64,000 bases of DNA, taken from contig NZ_CP023434.1 in NCBI RefSeq assembly GCF_003546865.1, positions 310,001-374,000 on the forward strand, in the 5' to 3' direction. Below the pieces are notes generated by a model. The model was not told the origin of the DNA and searched no databases. It saw only the letters and a program-made list of their open reading frames with translations. The stretch comes from Suicoccus acidiformans (GTDB lineage Bacteria > Bacillota > Bacilli > Lactobacillales > Aerococcaceae). The translations under genes were made by a program, and so were the position numbers. Below are positions 25,962-34,296 of this stretch, in pieces. Each line of letters begins with the position of its first letter. The first letter of the stretch is position 1.

Positions 25962-26979
25962 TGTTGGAACGATTGGAACATCGATGATTACCGAGCAATT
26001 TATTGAAGCGTGTCAGTTGAGTAATTTATATCACGTCAAAGGTATTTATTCGCGTAGTGAAGCCAATGGCAAGGACTTGGCGACGATTTATCAAGCAGAT
26101 TACTACACGAACGAGTTGAATAATATGCTGTATGATCCGGAGATTGATGTGGTTTATATTGCCAGCCCGAACAGCTTGCATTTCGAACAGGCCATGCGAG
26201 CTATTCAAGCAGGCAAGCACTGCATTATTGAAAAGCCCATGTTCACTTCAGTAGAAGAGTGGCACGAAGCCCATGAACAGGCCAAGAAGATGGGGGTCTA
26301 TATCTTCGAAGCAGCCAAGCACATCCATAACCGGAACTACCGCCGTTTGAAAGATCTTGTCAAGCATAAAATGGAAGAACGCGAGCAACCCTTTCTAGGC
26401 GCCAATTTCAACTTGGGTCAATATTCCTCCCGCTATGTTTCCTATAACCATGCGATGGAGAAAGAAGAAAAACCGGAAAATATCTTTAACTTGGAATTTG
26501 CCGGAGGAAGCCTGATGGACTTGGGTGTTTATCCGATTTATGTGGCAGTAGACTTATTCGGCTTACCTCAGACGGTCCGCTATAATGCAATGAAAGGGCC
26601 TAATGGGGTGGATTTGCTCGGGACGATTGTCTTGACCTATCCGGATTTCCAAGTGCCGATTTTCTTATCGAAGGCAGTGCATTCGATTCTGCCAAGTGAG
26701 ATATACATTGATGATGAAACGATTGTTATTTATGACATGACCACCATTGCCAAAGTTGATTTAATCAACCGGCAAGGGGATGAGGCGACAATTATTAGCT
26801 ACCGCCCAGAAAATCAGCTCTACGATCAAATTGTTACTTTCTATGAAGTCTTAACGAAACCTGATGATTTGCGCTTGCAACTTATGTATGAAGATTGGAA
26901 GCAATTAAGTCTGTCAGTAGCCCAGACAATGGAGCTCTTACGCAAATCAGCTAAGATTCGTTTCCCTTTTGAAAAGTAA
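25954..26979 (+). CDS. Gfo/Idh/MocA family oxidoreductase
   Basis: An NAD(P)-dependent sugar or polyol dehydrogenase-like protein; the substrate is unknown. I start it at ATG 25954 (LNVGTIGTSMITEQF), where GGGAGGTGAAGGG provides the ribosome binding site inside the pepF end. This gives 341 residues with the Rossmann GTIGTS loop at the N-terminus, the family EKP motif (HCIIEKPMF, about 94-102) and a C-terminal alpha/beta domain with LMDLGVYPIYVA. Coupling to the peptidase gene by overlap does not explain its substrate. Confidence 0.9.
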   Translation: MLNVGTIGTSMITEQFIEACQLSNLYHVKGIYSRSEANGKDLATIYQADYYTNELNNMLYDPEIDVVYIASPNSLHFEQAMRAIQAGKHCIIEKPMFTSVEEWHEAHEQAKKMGVYIFEAAKHIHNRNYRRLKDLVKHKMEEREQPFLGANFNLGQYSSRYVSYNHAMEKEEKPENIFNLEFAGGSLMDLGVYPIYVAVDLFGLPQTVRYNAMKGPNGVDLLGTIVLTYPDFQVPIFLSKAVHSILPSEIYIDDETIVIYDMTTIAKVDLINRQGDEATIISYRPENQLYDQIVTFYEVLTKPDDLRLQLMYEDWKQLSLSVAQTMELLRKSAKIRFPFEK

Positions 26980-27077
26980 GTTTTTGAAGTTTTCGAGGGG
27001 ATAACTTAAGCAATCTAGTTTGTCCCTTAAACAATCTATAGTAGACTTAGGGTGACAGGGCAAGGAGGGAAGATTCG

Positions 27078-27635
27078 GTGAAAAGACGTAAGAATAAATA
27101 CCCAGTTCACCTACAGCCGAAAACTTGGTACGGGTTGGATCCGAAGTTCTTCCAGCCCTATCGCAAATATGTCAACCGTGAGAAACCGGGCATTTGTGGA
27201 ACCTATGTGAGTGCAGCTCTCTTACATAGTGTCATCCGTTTGGACCGTGATTACGAATTAGATATGGATAAGCTTATTCAAGCCTTGCGCCCACTTGTCG
27301 ATGGCCGGCATTTCTATCCGGGAACTTACTATTGGGATTTGGTGGGCGGCTTGAATGAATTACTTGAAACTGACGGCCATTACCGGGCTCGCTGGCATTG
27401 GCTGAGTGATCCAATTGTGCTGAAGATGTTGAATGATGAGCGACCTTTGCCTGTGATTGTTGGCGGGCTGAAGCCTTTAGGTAATCATTACGGCAACCAT
27501 TGGTTGCTAGCTTATCGTTATGGCTATAATGCTGAAGGTAAGTTATTTTATCGCTGTTATGACAACCATGGCCGAATTCATGCAGTAGTGGCAGCTAGTC
27601 AGACTTTGCCAGCCGTTTGGCTAGAGCGTATATAG
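27078..27635 (+). CDS. C39-like (papain-fold) cysteine peptidase family protein
   Basis: A 185-residue protein starting at GTG 27078, with AAGGAGGGA upstream. It has no signal peptide. A Cys at the start of a helix in the context PGICGTYVSAALLH (about residue 41) and a His in HYGNHWLLAYRYG (about 145), followed by CYDNHGR, give the Cys-His-Asp/Asn pattern of C39-like peptidases or transglutaminase-fold proteins. The absence of an export signal suggests a cytosolic role. It lies 13 bases before glutathione reductase and probably shares its transcript. The family assignment is by pattern only. Confidence 0.6.
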   Translation: MKRRKNKYPVHLQPKTWYGLDPKFFQPYRKYVNREKPGICGTYVSAALLHSVIRLDRDYELDMDKLIQALRPLVDGRHFYPGTYYWDLVGGLNELLETDGHYRARWHWLSDPIVLKMLNDERPLPVIVGGLKPLGNHYGNHWLLAYRYGYNAEGKLFYRCYDNHGRIHAVVAASQTLPAVWLERI

Positions 27636-27648
27636 AAAGAGGGATACG

Positions 27649-28998
27649 ATGAAGAAATATGATTTAATCACGATTGGTGGCGGCAGTGGCGGTAGTGGCG
27701 CAGCTAACCGCGCTGGGGAATATGGTAAGAAAGTGGCCATCATTGAGAATTGGGATATTGGTGGAACCTGTGTGAATCGTGGTTGTGTGCCTAAGAAGGT
27801 GAGTTGGTACGCAGCGACAATAGCAGATGCTATTGAGAAATATGGACCTAATTATGGCTTTACCGCCGAAGACGTTCATTTCAATTACCAAACCTTTCTA
27901 GAAGCCCGAGATGGCTATGTAGGACGCTCTCGTACGGGCTATGAGAATAACTTTAACAAGAATGGCATCGATTTATATCGGGGTCATGCCCGCTTCGTCT
28001 CCAATCATGAGATTGAAATCAATGGTGAATGTATCTATGGTGAGCATATTATTATTGCAACTGGCCGTCGACCACGTCCCTTGGACGTTGAAGGCGCAGA
28101 GTTAGTAGAATATTCTGATGATGTCTTCAATTGGACAGAGCTTCCGCAATCAGTACTCTTCTATGGCGCAGGTTATATTGCCGTTGAATTAGCGCAAGTG
28201 TATAACAGTCTCGGTGTAGATACTTCCTTAGCCTTCCGCTATGATCGTCCTTTACGTAGCTTTGACCGCATGTTAACTGATAATCTAATGGTGGCCATGG
28301 AGTCCAGTGGTTTAGGACTTCATCCCTATACGCATATTGACTCCTTCCGCCGTAACCAAGACGGCCAGATTGAGTGTCTAATGAACGGTCAAGTGTGTAT
28401 TACCGTAGATAAGGTGGTTGCAGGCATCGGTCGTGTACCAAACACAGAAGACCTTGGCTTAGAGAATACGGACGTTAAACTCGATGAAGCAGGGCTAGTT
28501 GTTGTCAACGACAAGCACGAGACAGATGCCGCGGGCGTCTATGCTATTGGGGATGTGATTGATCGGCCGAATTTGACACCTGTAGCGATACGGGCAGGGC
28601 GCCAAATTTCAGAATATCTCTTTAATGACGCGCCAACTTCGGCTATTGAATATGATAATATTCCAACGGTTATCTTCAGTCATCCTCCAATTGGCACAAT
28701 TGGCTTAACCGAAGAGCAGGCCATTGAAGAATACGGTGAAGGCAACATTAAAGTCTATACCAACCGTTTCTTCTCCATGTACGCCTCTGCAGGCGGTTAC
28801 CGGGAAGCGTGTGACTTTAAATTAGTCTGTTTAGGTGAGGAAGAGAAAATCATCGGCTTGCACGGGATTGGCCAAGGTGTCGATGAGATGATTCAAGGCT
28901 TTGGGGTTGCCATGAAGATGGGCGCTACTAAGAAAGACTTTGACTCAGTTATAGCCATTCATCCAACGGGAGCCGAAGAATTTGTAACAATGCGTTAG
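27649..28998 (+). CDS. gor: Glutathione-disulfide reductase
   Basis: An NADPH-dependent flavoenzyme that reduces oxidised glutathione. Its 449 residues are full length. The FAD loop is GGGSGGSGAANRAG (10-23), the redox disulfide Cys41 and Cys46 lie in GGTCVNRGCVPKK, the NADPH domain begins near VLFYGAGYIAVELAQ, and the C-terminal active-site His-Glu is in IHPTGAEEF. The normal motif TCVNxGCVPKK supports glutathione reductase over dihydrolipoamide dehydrogenase. Its presence implies that the cell makes or imports glutathione. A terminator follows. Confidence 0.92.
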   Translation: MKKYDLITIGGGSGGSGAANRAGEYGKKVAIIENWDIGGTCVNRGCVPKKVSWYAATIADAIEKYGPNYGFTAEDVHFNYQTFLEARDGYVGRSRTGYENNFNKNGIDLYRGHARFVSNHEIEINGECIYGEHIIIATGRRPRPLDVEGAELVEYSDDVFNWTELPQSVLFYGAGYIAVELAQVYNSLGVDTSLAFRYDRPLRSFDRMLTDNLMVAMESSGLGLHPYTHIDSFRRNQDGQIECLMNGQVCITVDKVVAGIGRVPNTEDLGLENTDVKLDEAGLVVVNDKHETDAAGVYAIGDVIDRPNLTPVAIRAGRQISEYLFNDAPTSAIEYDNIPTVIFSHPPIGTIGLTEEQAIEEYGEGNIKVYTNRFFSMYASAGGYREACDFKLVCLGEEEKIIGLHGIGQGVDEMIQGFGVAMKMGATKKDFDSVIAIHPTGAEEFVTMR

Positions 28999-29050
28999 GG
29001 TGAGATTATTGAGCGATTATGCTCTTTGAAAATATAGCGTGTCTACAGTA

Positions 29051-29096
29051 GCTGCTAAGAGGGTGTTGCAAAAGCATCCTCTGGCAGTTGTTTTTT
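29051..29096 (+). terminator. Terminator after gor
   Basis: An imperfect stem (AGAGGGTGTTGC with GCATCCTCT, plus outer CTGC/GCAG) is followed by TTGTTTTTT. Confidence 0.7.
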
Positions 29097-29264
29097 AGTT
29101 TAGCTAGTAAAGGAGATTGCTATCCTGTCTGGAAGATTTCTGTAAGGGTTGGAATATCCTAAGATGGTTTTGAGGAAAGACTATCTGACGCGCACCTTTC
29201 AAGGCCATGGTTGACAGTATCTAGTGTTGGGTTAGTGCGAATAATATAGGCGAAAGGCATATCA

Positions 29265-29294
29265 TTGGGAATCCCCTCATTTTTGTTGTATAAT
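29265..29294 (+). promoter_or_regulatory. Promoter of the GlsB-like gene
   Basis: TTGGGA (29265-29270), an 18-base spacer and TATAAT (29289-29294) lie about 55 bases before the ATG. A small stem, AAGATA/TATCTT, falls in the leader. The bases from 29097 to 29264 hold nothing I can name. Confidence 0.6.
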
Positions 29295-29348
29295 AATGCT
29301 AACAAGATATGAGTATCTTGATTAAATAAAAGAGAAGAGGTGGCAATT

Positions 29349-29594
29349 ATGGGATGGTTATGGTCTTTAATTGTCGGTGGTGTAATCGGATGGGCAGCTG
29401 GAGCAATTATGGGACGCGATATTCCTGGTGGAGTAATCGGTAATATTGTTGCTGGTTTCCTAGGTTCATGGATTGGTAACACATTCATGGCTGGCTTTGG
29501 CCCACAAATCGGCGGATTCTTTATTATCCCGTCAATTCTAGGCGCCGTGATTCTCATCGCGATTGTAAGTTTCGTATTGAAACAAATGAATTAG
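29349..29594 (+). CDS. GlsB/YeaQ/YmgE-family stress membrane protein
   Basis: An 81-residue, Gly-rich integral membrane protein of the transglycosylase-associated (GlsB/YeaQ) family, usually induced by general stress. Three hydrophobic spans are visible: the N-terminal WLWSLIVGGVIGWAAGAIMG, a middle glycine-zipper helix and the C-terminal IPSILGAVILIAIVSFVL. I start at ATG 29349, with AGAGGTGG as ribosome binding site; the GTG 29340 inside that site is less likely. It has its own promoter and terminator. Confidence 0.88.
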   Translation: MGWLWSLIVGGVIGWAAGAIMGRDIPGGVIGNIVAGFLGSWIGNTFMAGFGPQIGGFFIIPSILGAVILIAIVSFVLKQMN

Positions 29595-29613
29595 TGGACT
29601 TATATTTATACTT

Positions 29614-29640
29614 AGAGAGCTCCTTCGGGGGCTCTTTTTT
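29614..29640 (+). terminator. Terminator after the GlsB-like gene
   Basis: The stem AGAGAGCTCC/GGGGGCTCT with loop TTC is followed by a run of T. Confidence 0.9.
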
Positions 29641-29689
29641 AGCTTGGCCGAAAAACATTATGCCATATGTGACGAATACCATAAAACTA

Positions 29690-29698
29690 TGTTACAAT
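29690..29698 (+). promoter_or_regulatory. Extended -10 promoter of the thioesterase gene
   Basis: TGTTACAAT is an extended -10 (TGn plus TACAAT). Transcription would start near 29705, which makes the ATG at 29714 nearly leaderless and favours the TTG at 29732. Confidence 0.55.
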
Positions 29699-29731
29699 AG
29701 GGTGAGCTTATTTATGAAAGAGGGATGCAGG

Positions 29732-30517
29732 TTGGCAGTGGTAGATTTATCGGACATGCGTGTATATTCGATGCCTTTTACGGTTGATGAATCATATATT
29801 TTAGCAGAGAGTGGCCGCATTGACTTGGCTAAATTAATTCACAATGCCCTTGTGGTCTCCGGGGCACATGATCAAGCTGTCCATGAGAAGCTGGATGATC
29901 AGGTGAAAGGTGAAGCGGATATTTGGGTAATTACCCAGTATTTAATTCATGTATATAAGGCGCCGAAAGTGGGCGATGAGCTGCAAATTACCACGCGGGT
30001 AACGGATGGGAACCGCTTCTTGATTCGACGTTATTTCGAAGTATTATGTGATGGGGAATTGCTGATGGATATTCATACGCAATATGCTGCGATTAATTTC
30101 CAGACCCGTCAGATGAGTAAAGTGAATGCTGATTTGGTGAGGCAGACGGATTTATTGGATGATAGTTTGCCAATGCCGGCTTTTGAGAAGTTGCAACGGG
30201 TGCCTGATGTAGAGGGCTTGTCACGCTTTGACTATCTACCCCAAGCAGACGATATTGATGAGAATCAACATGTGAATAATCTAGTCTATTTGCGTTGGTG
30301 CTACGCTTCATTGGCAGCTGATTTTACCGCAACACATACACCTATAAAAGTAGAGGTCAAATACGGTAAGGAGATTCTGCCGGAAGACTATATTCACATC
30401 GATACCCTTATGCAAAGTTCGGCCAGTGAAGTGGTGACCCAGCATACGATTCATAATACAAGTAAAGAGACCGTGGCCTGTGATGTGCGTATCACTTGGC
30501 AAGAAATAAATGAATAA
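29732..30517 (+). CDS. Acyl-ACP thioesterase (FatA/FatB family)
   Basis: Releases fatty acids from acyl-ACP; cytosolic, double hot-dog fold. The first domain opens YSMPFTVDESYIL, and the second holds the conserved segment ADDIDENQHVNNLVYLRW with the Asn and His of the active site. I choose TTG 29732 because AGAGGGA lies 6-12 bases upstream and the promoter is very close; this gives 261 residues. ATG 29714 and GTG 29738 are in-frame alternatives. It is followed within 15 bases by map. Confidence 0.88.
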   Translation: MAVVDLSDMRVYSMPFTVDESYILAESGRIDLAKLIHNALVVSGAHDQAVHEKLDDQVKGEADIWVITQYLIHVYKAPKVGDELQITTRVTDGNRFLIRRYFEVLCDGELLMDIHTQYAAINFQTRQMSKVNADLVRQTDLLDDSLPMPAFEKLQRVPDVEGLSRFDYLPQADDIDENQHVNNLVYLRWCYASLAADFTATHTPIKVEVKYGKEILPEDYIHIDTLMQSSASEVVTQHTIHNTSKETVACDVRITWQEINE

Positions 30518-30532
30518 AGATTGGAGATTGAT

Positions 30533-31306
30533 ATGATAACCTTAAAATCAGAACGTGAAATTCAAACGATGGATGAATCTGGCCAATTGTTAGCCAGTAT
30601 TCATATTGCCTTGCGTGATTTTATTAAGCCTGGTGTAACAACGAAGGAGATTGATCAATTCGTACAAGAACGTATTGAAGCTGGCGGTGGAATTGCTGCC
30701 CAGATTGGCTATGAAGGCTACAAGTATGCTACATGTACGAGTGTCAACGATGAGATTTGCCACGGCTTCCCGTCAGACCGGGTATTAAAGTCAGGAGACA
30801 TTGTTAAAGTGGACTTCTGTATTGATTATAACGGCGGAATTTCAGACAGTTGCTGGTGTTATGCAGTCGGTGAGATTGATCCCGAACATCAACGTCTCAT
30901 GGACGTTACTTTAAAAGCTCTCTACATTGGTATTGAACAGGCCAAAGTTGGTAACCGCATCGGCGATATTGGGCATGCTATTCAAACCTATGTGGAAGGC
31001 GAAGGTTTCGGCGTTGTGCGCGACTTTATTGGCCACGGTATTGGCCCAAGTATTCACGAAGAGCCGGCCGTTCCTCATTATGGCTTAGCTGGAAAAGGCC
31101 TTCGTCTGAAGAAGGGCATGACCATTACTATTGAACCGATGGTTACAACTGGAACCTGGCAAATGCAAATGGACAATAATGGCTGGACTGCCCGTACCCG
31201 CGATGGGGGATACTGTGCTCAGTATGAACATAGCCTTGTGATTACCGACGATGGACCGTACATTATGACGGACCAAGATCGGGCTGAAGCGAATTTAGCA
31301 CAGTAA
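30533..31306 (+). CDS. map: Type I methionine aminopeptidase
   Basis: Removes the initiator methionine from new proteins. The dinuclear metal ligands are visible in KVDFCIDYNGGISDSCW (Asp pair), GHGIGPSIHEEP (His), TIEPM (Glu) and AQYEHSLV (Glu). The start ATG 30533 (ITLKSEREIQTMDES), with TTGGAGATT upstream, gives 257 residues, a normal size; TTG 30521 in the same frame overlaps the ribosome binding site. The thioesterase gene upstream is probably cotranscribed. Confidence 0.95.
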   Translation: MITLKSEREIQTMDESGQLLASIHIALRDFIKPGVTTKEIDQFVQERIEAGGGIAAQIGYEGYKYATCTSVNDEICHGFPSDRVLKSGDIVKVDFCIDYNGGISDSCWCYAVGEIDPEHQRLMDVTLKALYIGIEQAKVGNRIGDIGHAIQTYVEGEGFGVVRDFIGHGIGPSIHEEPAVPHYGLAGKGLRLKKGMTITIEPMVTTGTWQMQMDNNGWTARTRDGGYCAQYEHSLVITDDGPYIMTDQDRAEANLAQ

Positions 31307-31330
31307 CTTGGTAATTTTAAAGCACGCAAT

Positions 31331-31371
31331 GCATCAAACTAACCTTAGGTTGAGTTAGTTTGATGCGTTTT
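31331..31371 (+). terminator. Terminator after map
   Basis: GCATCAAACTAAC (31331-31343) and GTTAGTTTGATGC form a perfect 13-base stem, followed by GTTTTCC. Confidence 0.85.
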
Positions 31372-31512
31372 CCTATTTATTCGAGGGAGGAGCAAGTTTG
31401 GGTGTGGAATTATGTGGGGCACTTATGCGTGGGTGCTTTGCATGAGCTTAAAGAGAACCAGGTCAAAGATATATCGCATGAGGATGCGCTTTGGTAATCC
31501 TCAATGACAAAT

Positions 31513-31558
31513 AACAACGCATCGTATGACTATAGAAAAGTGGATACGATGCGTTGTT
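31513..31558 (-). terminator. Terminator of the DUF697 gene
   Basis: AACAACGCATCGTAT (31513-31527) and ATACGATGCGTTGTT (31544-31558) form a perfect 15-base stem. On the minus strand it sits 18 bases after the stop and is followed by ATTTGTC, a weak T tract. Confidence 0.7.
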
Positions 31559-31575
31559 CATTAAGTTGTTGTGCG

Positions 31576-32535
31576 TTATTTTTGAGGTAGGCTGAACCAT
31601 CGTTTAGCTGTGGAAGTACTGGCGTTTTTGGCGGCCGAGGCGGCTTTCTTGATGATGGATTTGCTGTTATCTTTAATGATGGTGCCGAGATATTTCAAGG
31701 CTTCGGTAGAAGCCGAGCGACGCACCTTCTGGCGGTTCAAGTCTTGATTACTACTTAAATAGGCTTGGGTGATGAAACCAACGCGTAGGGTTAAGAAGGC
31801 ATTGACCGCTCCTTCCATAATGGAGCTGACAATGAGGTTCGCAATAGGCACCATGCCAGGGATTGCTGAAGCGATGCTTTCACCGAGGACACCAGCAATC
31901 AGAGGCTCCAGTTGGTCTTCAATTAAATCGGCGTCTTCTATGGTTCGAGCCATAAAGACGACGCTCCCCACTTGGCTGTATAGCTTCAAAAAACTGCCAA
32001 GACTTGGCCGAGTTTGGTAGATGCTGGCCAGTTGCCATACTAAGCGAATAAGGGTAAAGAGTACAATAAAGCTATCTAGGGAACCATTCTGGGAGATGGC
32101 GGTGGTGAGAAAGATAGCATTCGCATTCTCCTTAATGATCGGTAATGTTATGTCGTTTAATTGGGCAAAGGCTTCAGAAATATAGGCTTCTTTGCCTTCT
32201 TGCTCTGTTTCATTGCAAGGGTCGACGATATAAGGATTTTGGTCAAGTTGGCTAATAATAACGTCGAGATAAGCCATATAAGCATCTTCATCAGCATCTT
32301 CTGCTAGCGTTAAGGTTGGCTGGTTATGCCGCAACAATTGCCCCAGTTTAACCAAGGCCCAGAGTAGTAGCCCTGCTAGCATAACAACGCCACCGATGGC
32401 AACATAAGGATGCACTTGCCTCAAGGCTTGATAAAGGCCGAGGAATTGATTGATAATAAAGACAGTAAAGACAATGGCCAGAATGCCGACAAGAAGCTTA
32501 CCGATTCGCTTCAAATCATTCCACCATGATTGCAT
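31576..32535 (-). CDS. DUF697-type membrane protein
   Basis: A 319-residue membrane protein. Two hydrophobic segments lie at the N-terminus (about 12-32 and 42-62). A soluble stretch follows, and then a C-terminal domain with IASAIPGMVPIANLIVSSIMEGAVNAFLTLRVG that resembles DUF697, seen in YcjF-type proteins and fused to some GTPases. No GTPase motifs are present. The tail is Ser/Lys/Ala-rich. The start ATG 32535 has GGAAGTGGGC upstream. Function unknown; monocistronic. Confidence 0.65.
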   Translation of the reverse strand: MQSWWNDLKRIGKLLVGILAIVFTVFIINQFLGLYQALRQVHPYVAIGGVVMLAGLLLWALVKLGQLLRHNQPTLTLAEDADEDAYMAYLDVIISQLDQNPYIVDPCNETEQEGKEAYISEAFAQLNDITLPIIKENANAIFLTTAISQNGSLDSFIVLFTLIRLVWQLASIYQTRPSLGSFLKLYSQVGSVVFMARTIEDADLIEDQLEPLIAGVLGESIASAIPGMVPIANLIVSSIMEGAVNAFLTLRVGFITQAYLSSNQDLNRQKVRRSASTEALKYLGTIIKDNSKSIIKKAASAAKNASTSTAKRWFSLPQK

Positions 32536-32600
32536 AAGCCCACTTCCTTCCTTTCAAGATTCCTCTATAAGTATAACGCCAAGAAAGCTTGATATAAAGC

Positions 32601-32638
32601 AAAAAAGCCTCAGACTGGCCAAAATCAGTCTAAAGGCT
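32601..32638 (-). terminator. Terminator after the GT4 gene
   Basis: Read on the minus strand, AGCCTTTAGACTG pairs with CAGTCTGAGGCT and ends in TTTTTT. Confidence 0.85.
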
Positions 32639-32707
32639 GAAGGTGAATTTGCCTGGTGGCTTATTGAGGCTACCGATGAAGCGACGCTTACTAGCTGTCT
32701 CAATTCG

Positions 32708-33832
32708 TCATACGATTTCCCGATACAAAGACAAATACTGCTCGTGAATTTCATTCCAGCGAAAGTTGCCACTGGCTTGGACGGCCTGGCTCGATAGCTT
32801 ATCATAATGGCTTTGGATGTAATCGAGTGCTTGGTGCAGGCCGGCTTCATCGGCCTTATCCACACTTACCCCGACAGTATGGTTAGGGTAGAAGCTGTCG
32901 AATCCTTCCCCGGCTGTGTATATGACAGGTAGGCCTTGGCTCATTGCTTCAACGTATACTAAACCAAAGGTTTCCGGAGAGGATAACATGGCGTAAATAT
33001 CCATTGTACGGTAGAGTTCGCGAAGCTCTTGTGGATTTTTGGCGCCGTGGTAGGTGACATGGGGGTATGCTTGCAAATTTGCCAGAATACCGTCTTCCCA
33101 TTCGGGACCAACAATATGCAACTCTACCGGCTTAGGGTAGTTAGCCGTCATCTCAGCGAGTTGCGGGAAACGCTTAAGTTTCATTACTTTCCCCACAGAG
33201 ATGATGCGCAAAGGCTCATGCAAATCATCCCTCGTCTGCACATGAGTTTCTTCATGCCAGAAATCACCAATGCCGTTAGGAATTACCAAAGTTTTGGCAG
33301 CTAGTTGAGCCTGGTCAGCTTCAGGGATATAAGTACCGAAGACTTCCTGATAAGTTTTGCGCGAGATAAAGACGATTCGCTCAGCTTCTCTAAGAATATT
33401 TAGCCCAATCGGACGCATCCAGGGCATTCTACGGAAGAAAGTGCGGACATCTGTATTTCGCACAGCTACAACGTATGGTAAGCCTGCATGTTGTTTTACT
33501 TTCCACGCCAGCCAGCCATTGGAGAACAGGGAATGAGCATGGACTAGGCCATAGTCTTCAAAGTGATAGCGCTGTTTCAAATCACGCCAAATTTTCTGAT
33601 GTTTGAGGTGGAAGATGTAACGATCGCGCTCTTTAAAAGGGCGTACCACTTGGCTATAGTCCCCTTTGGCAGCCAGCCGGTCTTCGGGGTATTCTTCAGC
33701 AATGGGCACGTAGACAGATATGGGTAAGCCATAAGCTTCTTGCCGGTCATAGAGTTCTTTAAATAGGCCTGATGTGGAGAAATAAGAATTCAGGTGAAGC
33801 AGGCCTTTGGGTTTAGAATTCACGGGGTTCAC
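32708..33832 (-). CDS. Family 4 glycosyltransferase
   Basis: A GT-B fold retaining glycosyltransferase of 374 residues, probably acting on surface glycans or glycolipids at the membrane inner face. The N-terminal domain has HAHSLFSNGWLAWK. The C-terminal donor domain has VIPNGIGDF, ISVGKVMKLKRFPQL, and the GT4 motif AMLSSPETFGLVYVEAMSQGLPVIYT with the conserved Glu residues. The GTG start 33832 overlaps the stop of the upstream gene (GTGA). It lies outside the main polysaccharide cluster and on the opposite strand, so its substrate cannot be inferred. Confidence 0.9.
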   Translation of the reverse strand: MNPVNSKPKGLLHLNSYFSTSGLFKELYDRQEAYGLPISVYVPIAEEYPEDRLAAKGDYSQVVRPFKERDRYIFHLKHQKIWRDLKQRYHFEDYGLVHAHSLFSNGWLAWKVKQHAGLPYVVAVRNTDVRTFFRRMPWMRPIGLNILREAERIVFISRKTYQEVFGTYIPEADQAQLAAKTLVIPNGIGDFWHEETHVQTRDDLHEPLRIISVGKVMKLKRFPQLAEMTANYPKPVELHIVGPEWEDGILANLQAYPHVTYHGAKNPQELRELYRTMDIYAMLSSPETFGLVYVEAMSQGLPVIYTAGEGFDSFYPNHTVGVSVDKADEAGLHQALDYIQSHYDKLSSQAVQASGNFRWNEIHEQYLSLYREIV

Positions 33833-34089
33833 TCTTGGCCACCTTCTAAGACTTCCACACGCGATTCTAACGCTTCAATACGCTCTAAAAGCTCAGCTTG
33901 CTGGCTCGCTTGATCAAGCGTTAGCTCCTGACTGCCGAAGATATTCGTGACGAAATAAATCGTCACAAAAACAAACACCAGTAAAACAACAAGAAACAGC
34001 CAATTATTCCGGTCTAGTCGCTGGTCAAGCTGATCAACCTGCTTGGCAATCTCATCTTCCAAATAGCTTCGTTTCGGCTCCTGGCTCAT
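33829..34089 (-). CDS. Small membrane protein with coiled-coil tail
   Basis: An 86-residue protein. I place the start at ATG 34089 (SQEPKRSYLEDEIAKQVDQ), because GAGGAGG lies 6 bases upstream; an ATG two codons earlier abuts that site. A charged N-terminal helix is followed by one membrane span (LFLVVLLVFVFVTIYFV, about 37-53), then a Gln/Glu/Leu heptad region to the end. Topology predicts a cytoplasmic N-terminus. It is translationally coupled to the glycosyltransferase, so a partner or scaffold role for that enzyme is possible. Confidence 0.7.
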   Translation of the reverse strand: MSQEPKRSYLEDEIAKQVDQLDQRLDRNNWLFLVVLLVFVFVTIYFVTNIFGSQELTLDQASQQAELLERIEALESRVEVLEGGQE

Positions 34090-34296
34090 GTTCATCCTCC
34101 TCAAAAATACAATCAATACTAAATCTCTGCGATGCTTTGGGCTAATACTAAGGCAAATGACCATCCTGTTGACTAATCACGTCAATTTCCGGTAATTTGC
34201 CTTCCTTTAGGCCAAAGAGGGCGTTATTGAACTATTACCGCCGTCCCTTCCACTTAAGGCGATTATTTTTCGCGCACCTGTTATATATTGGGCATA

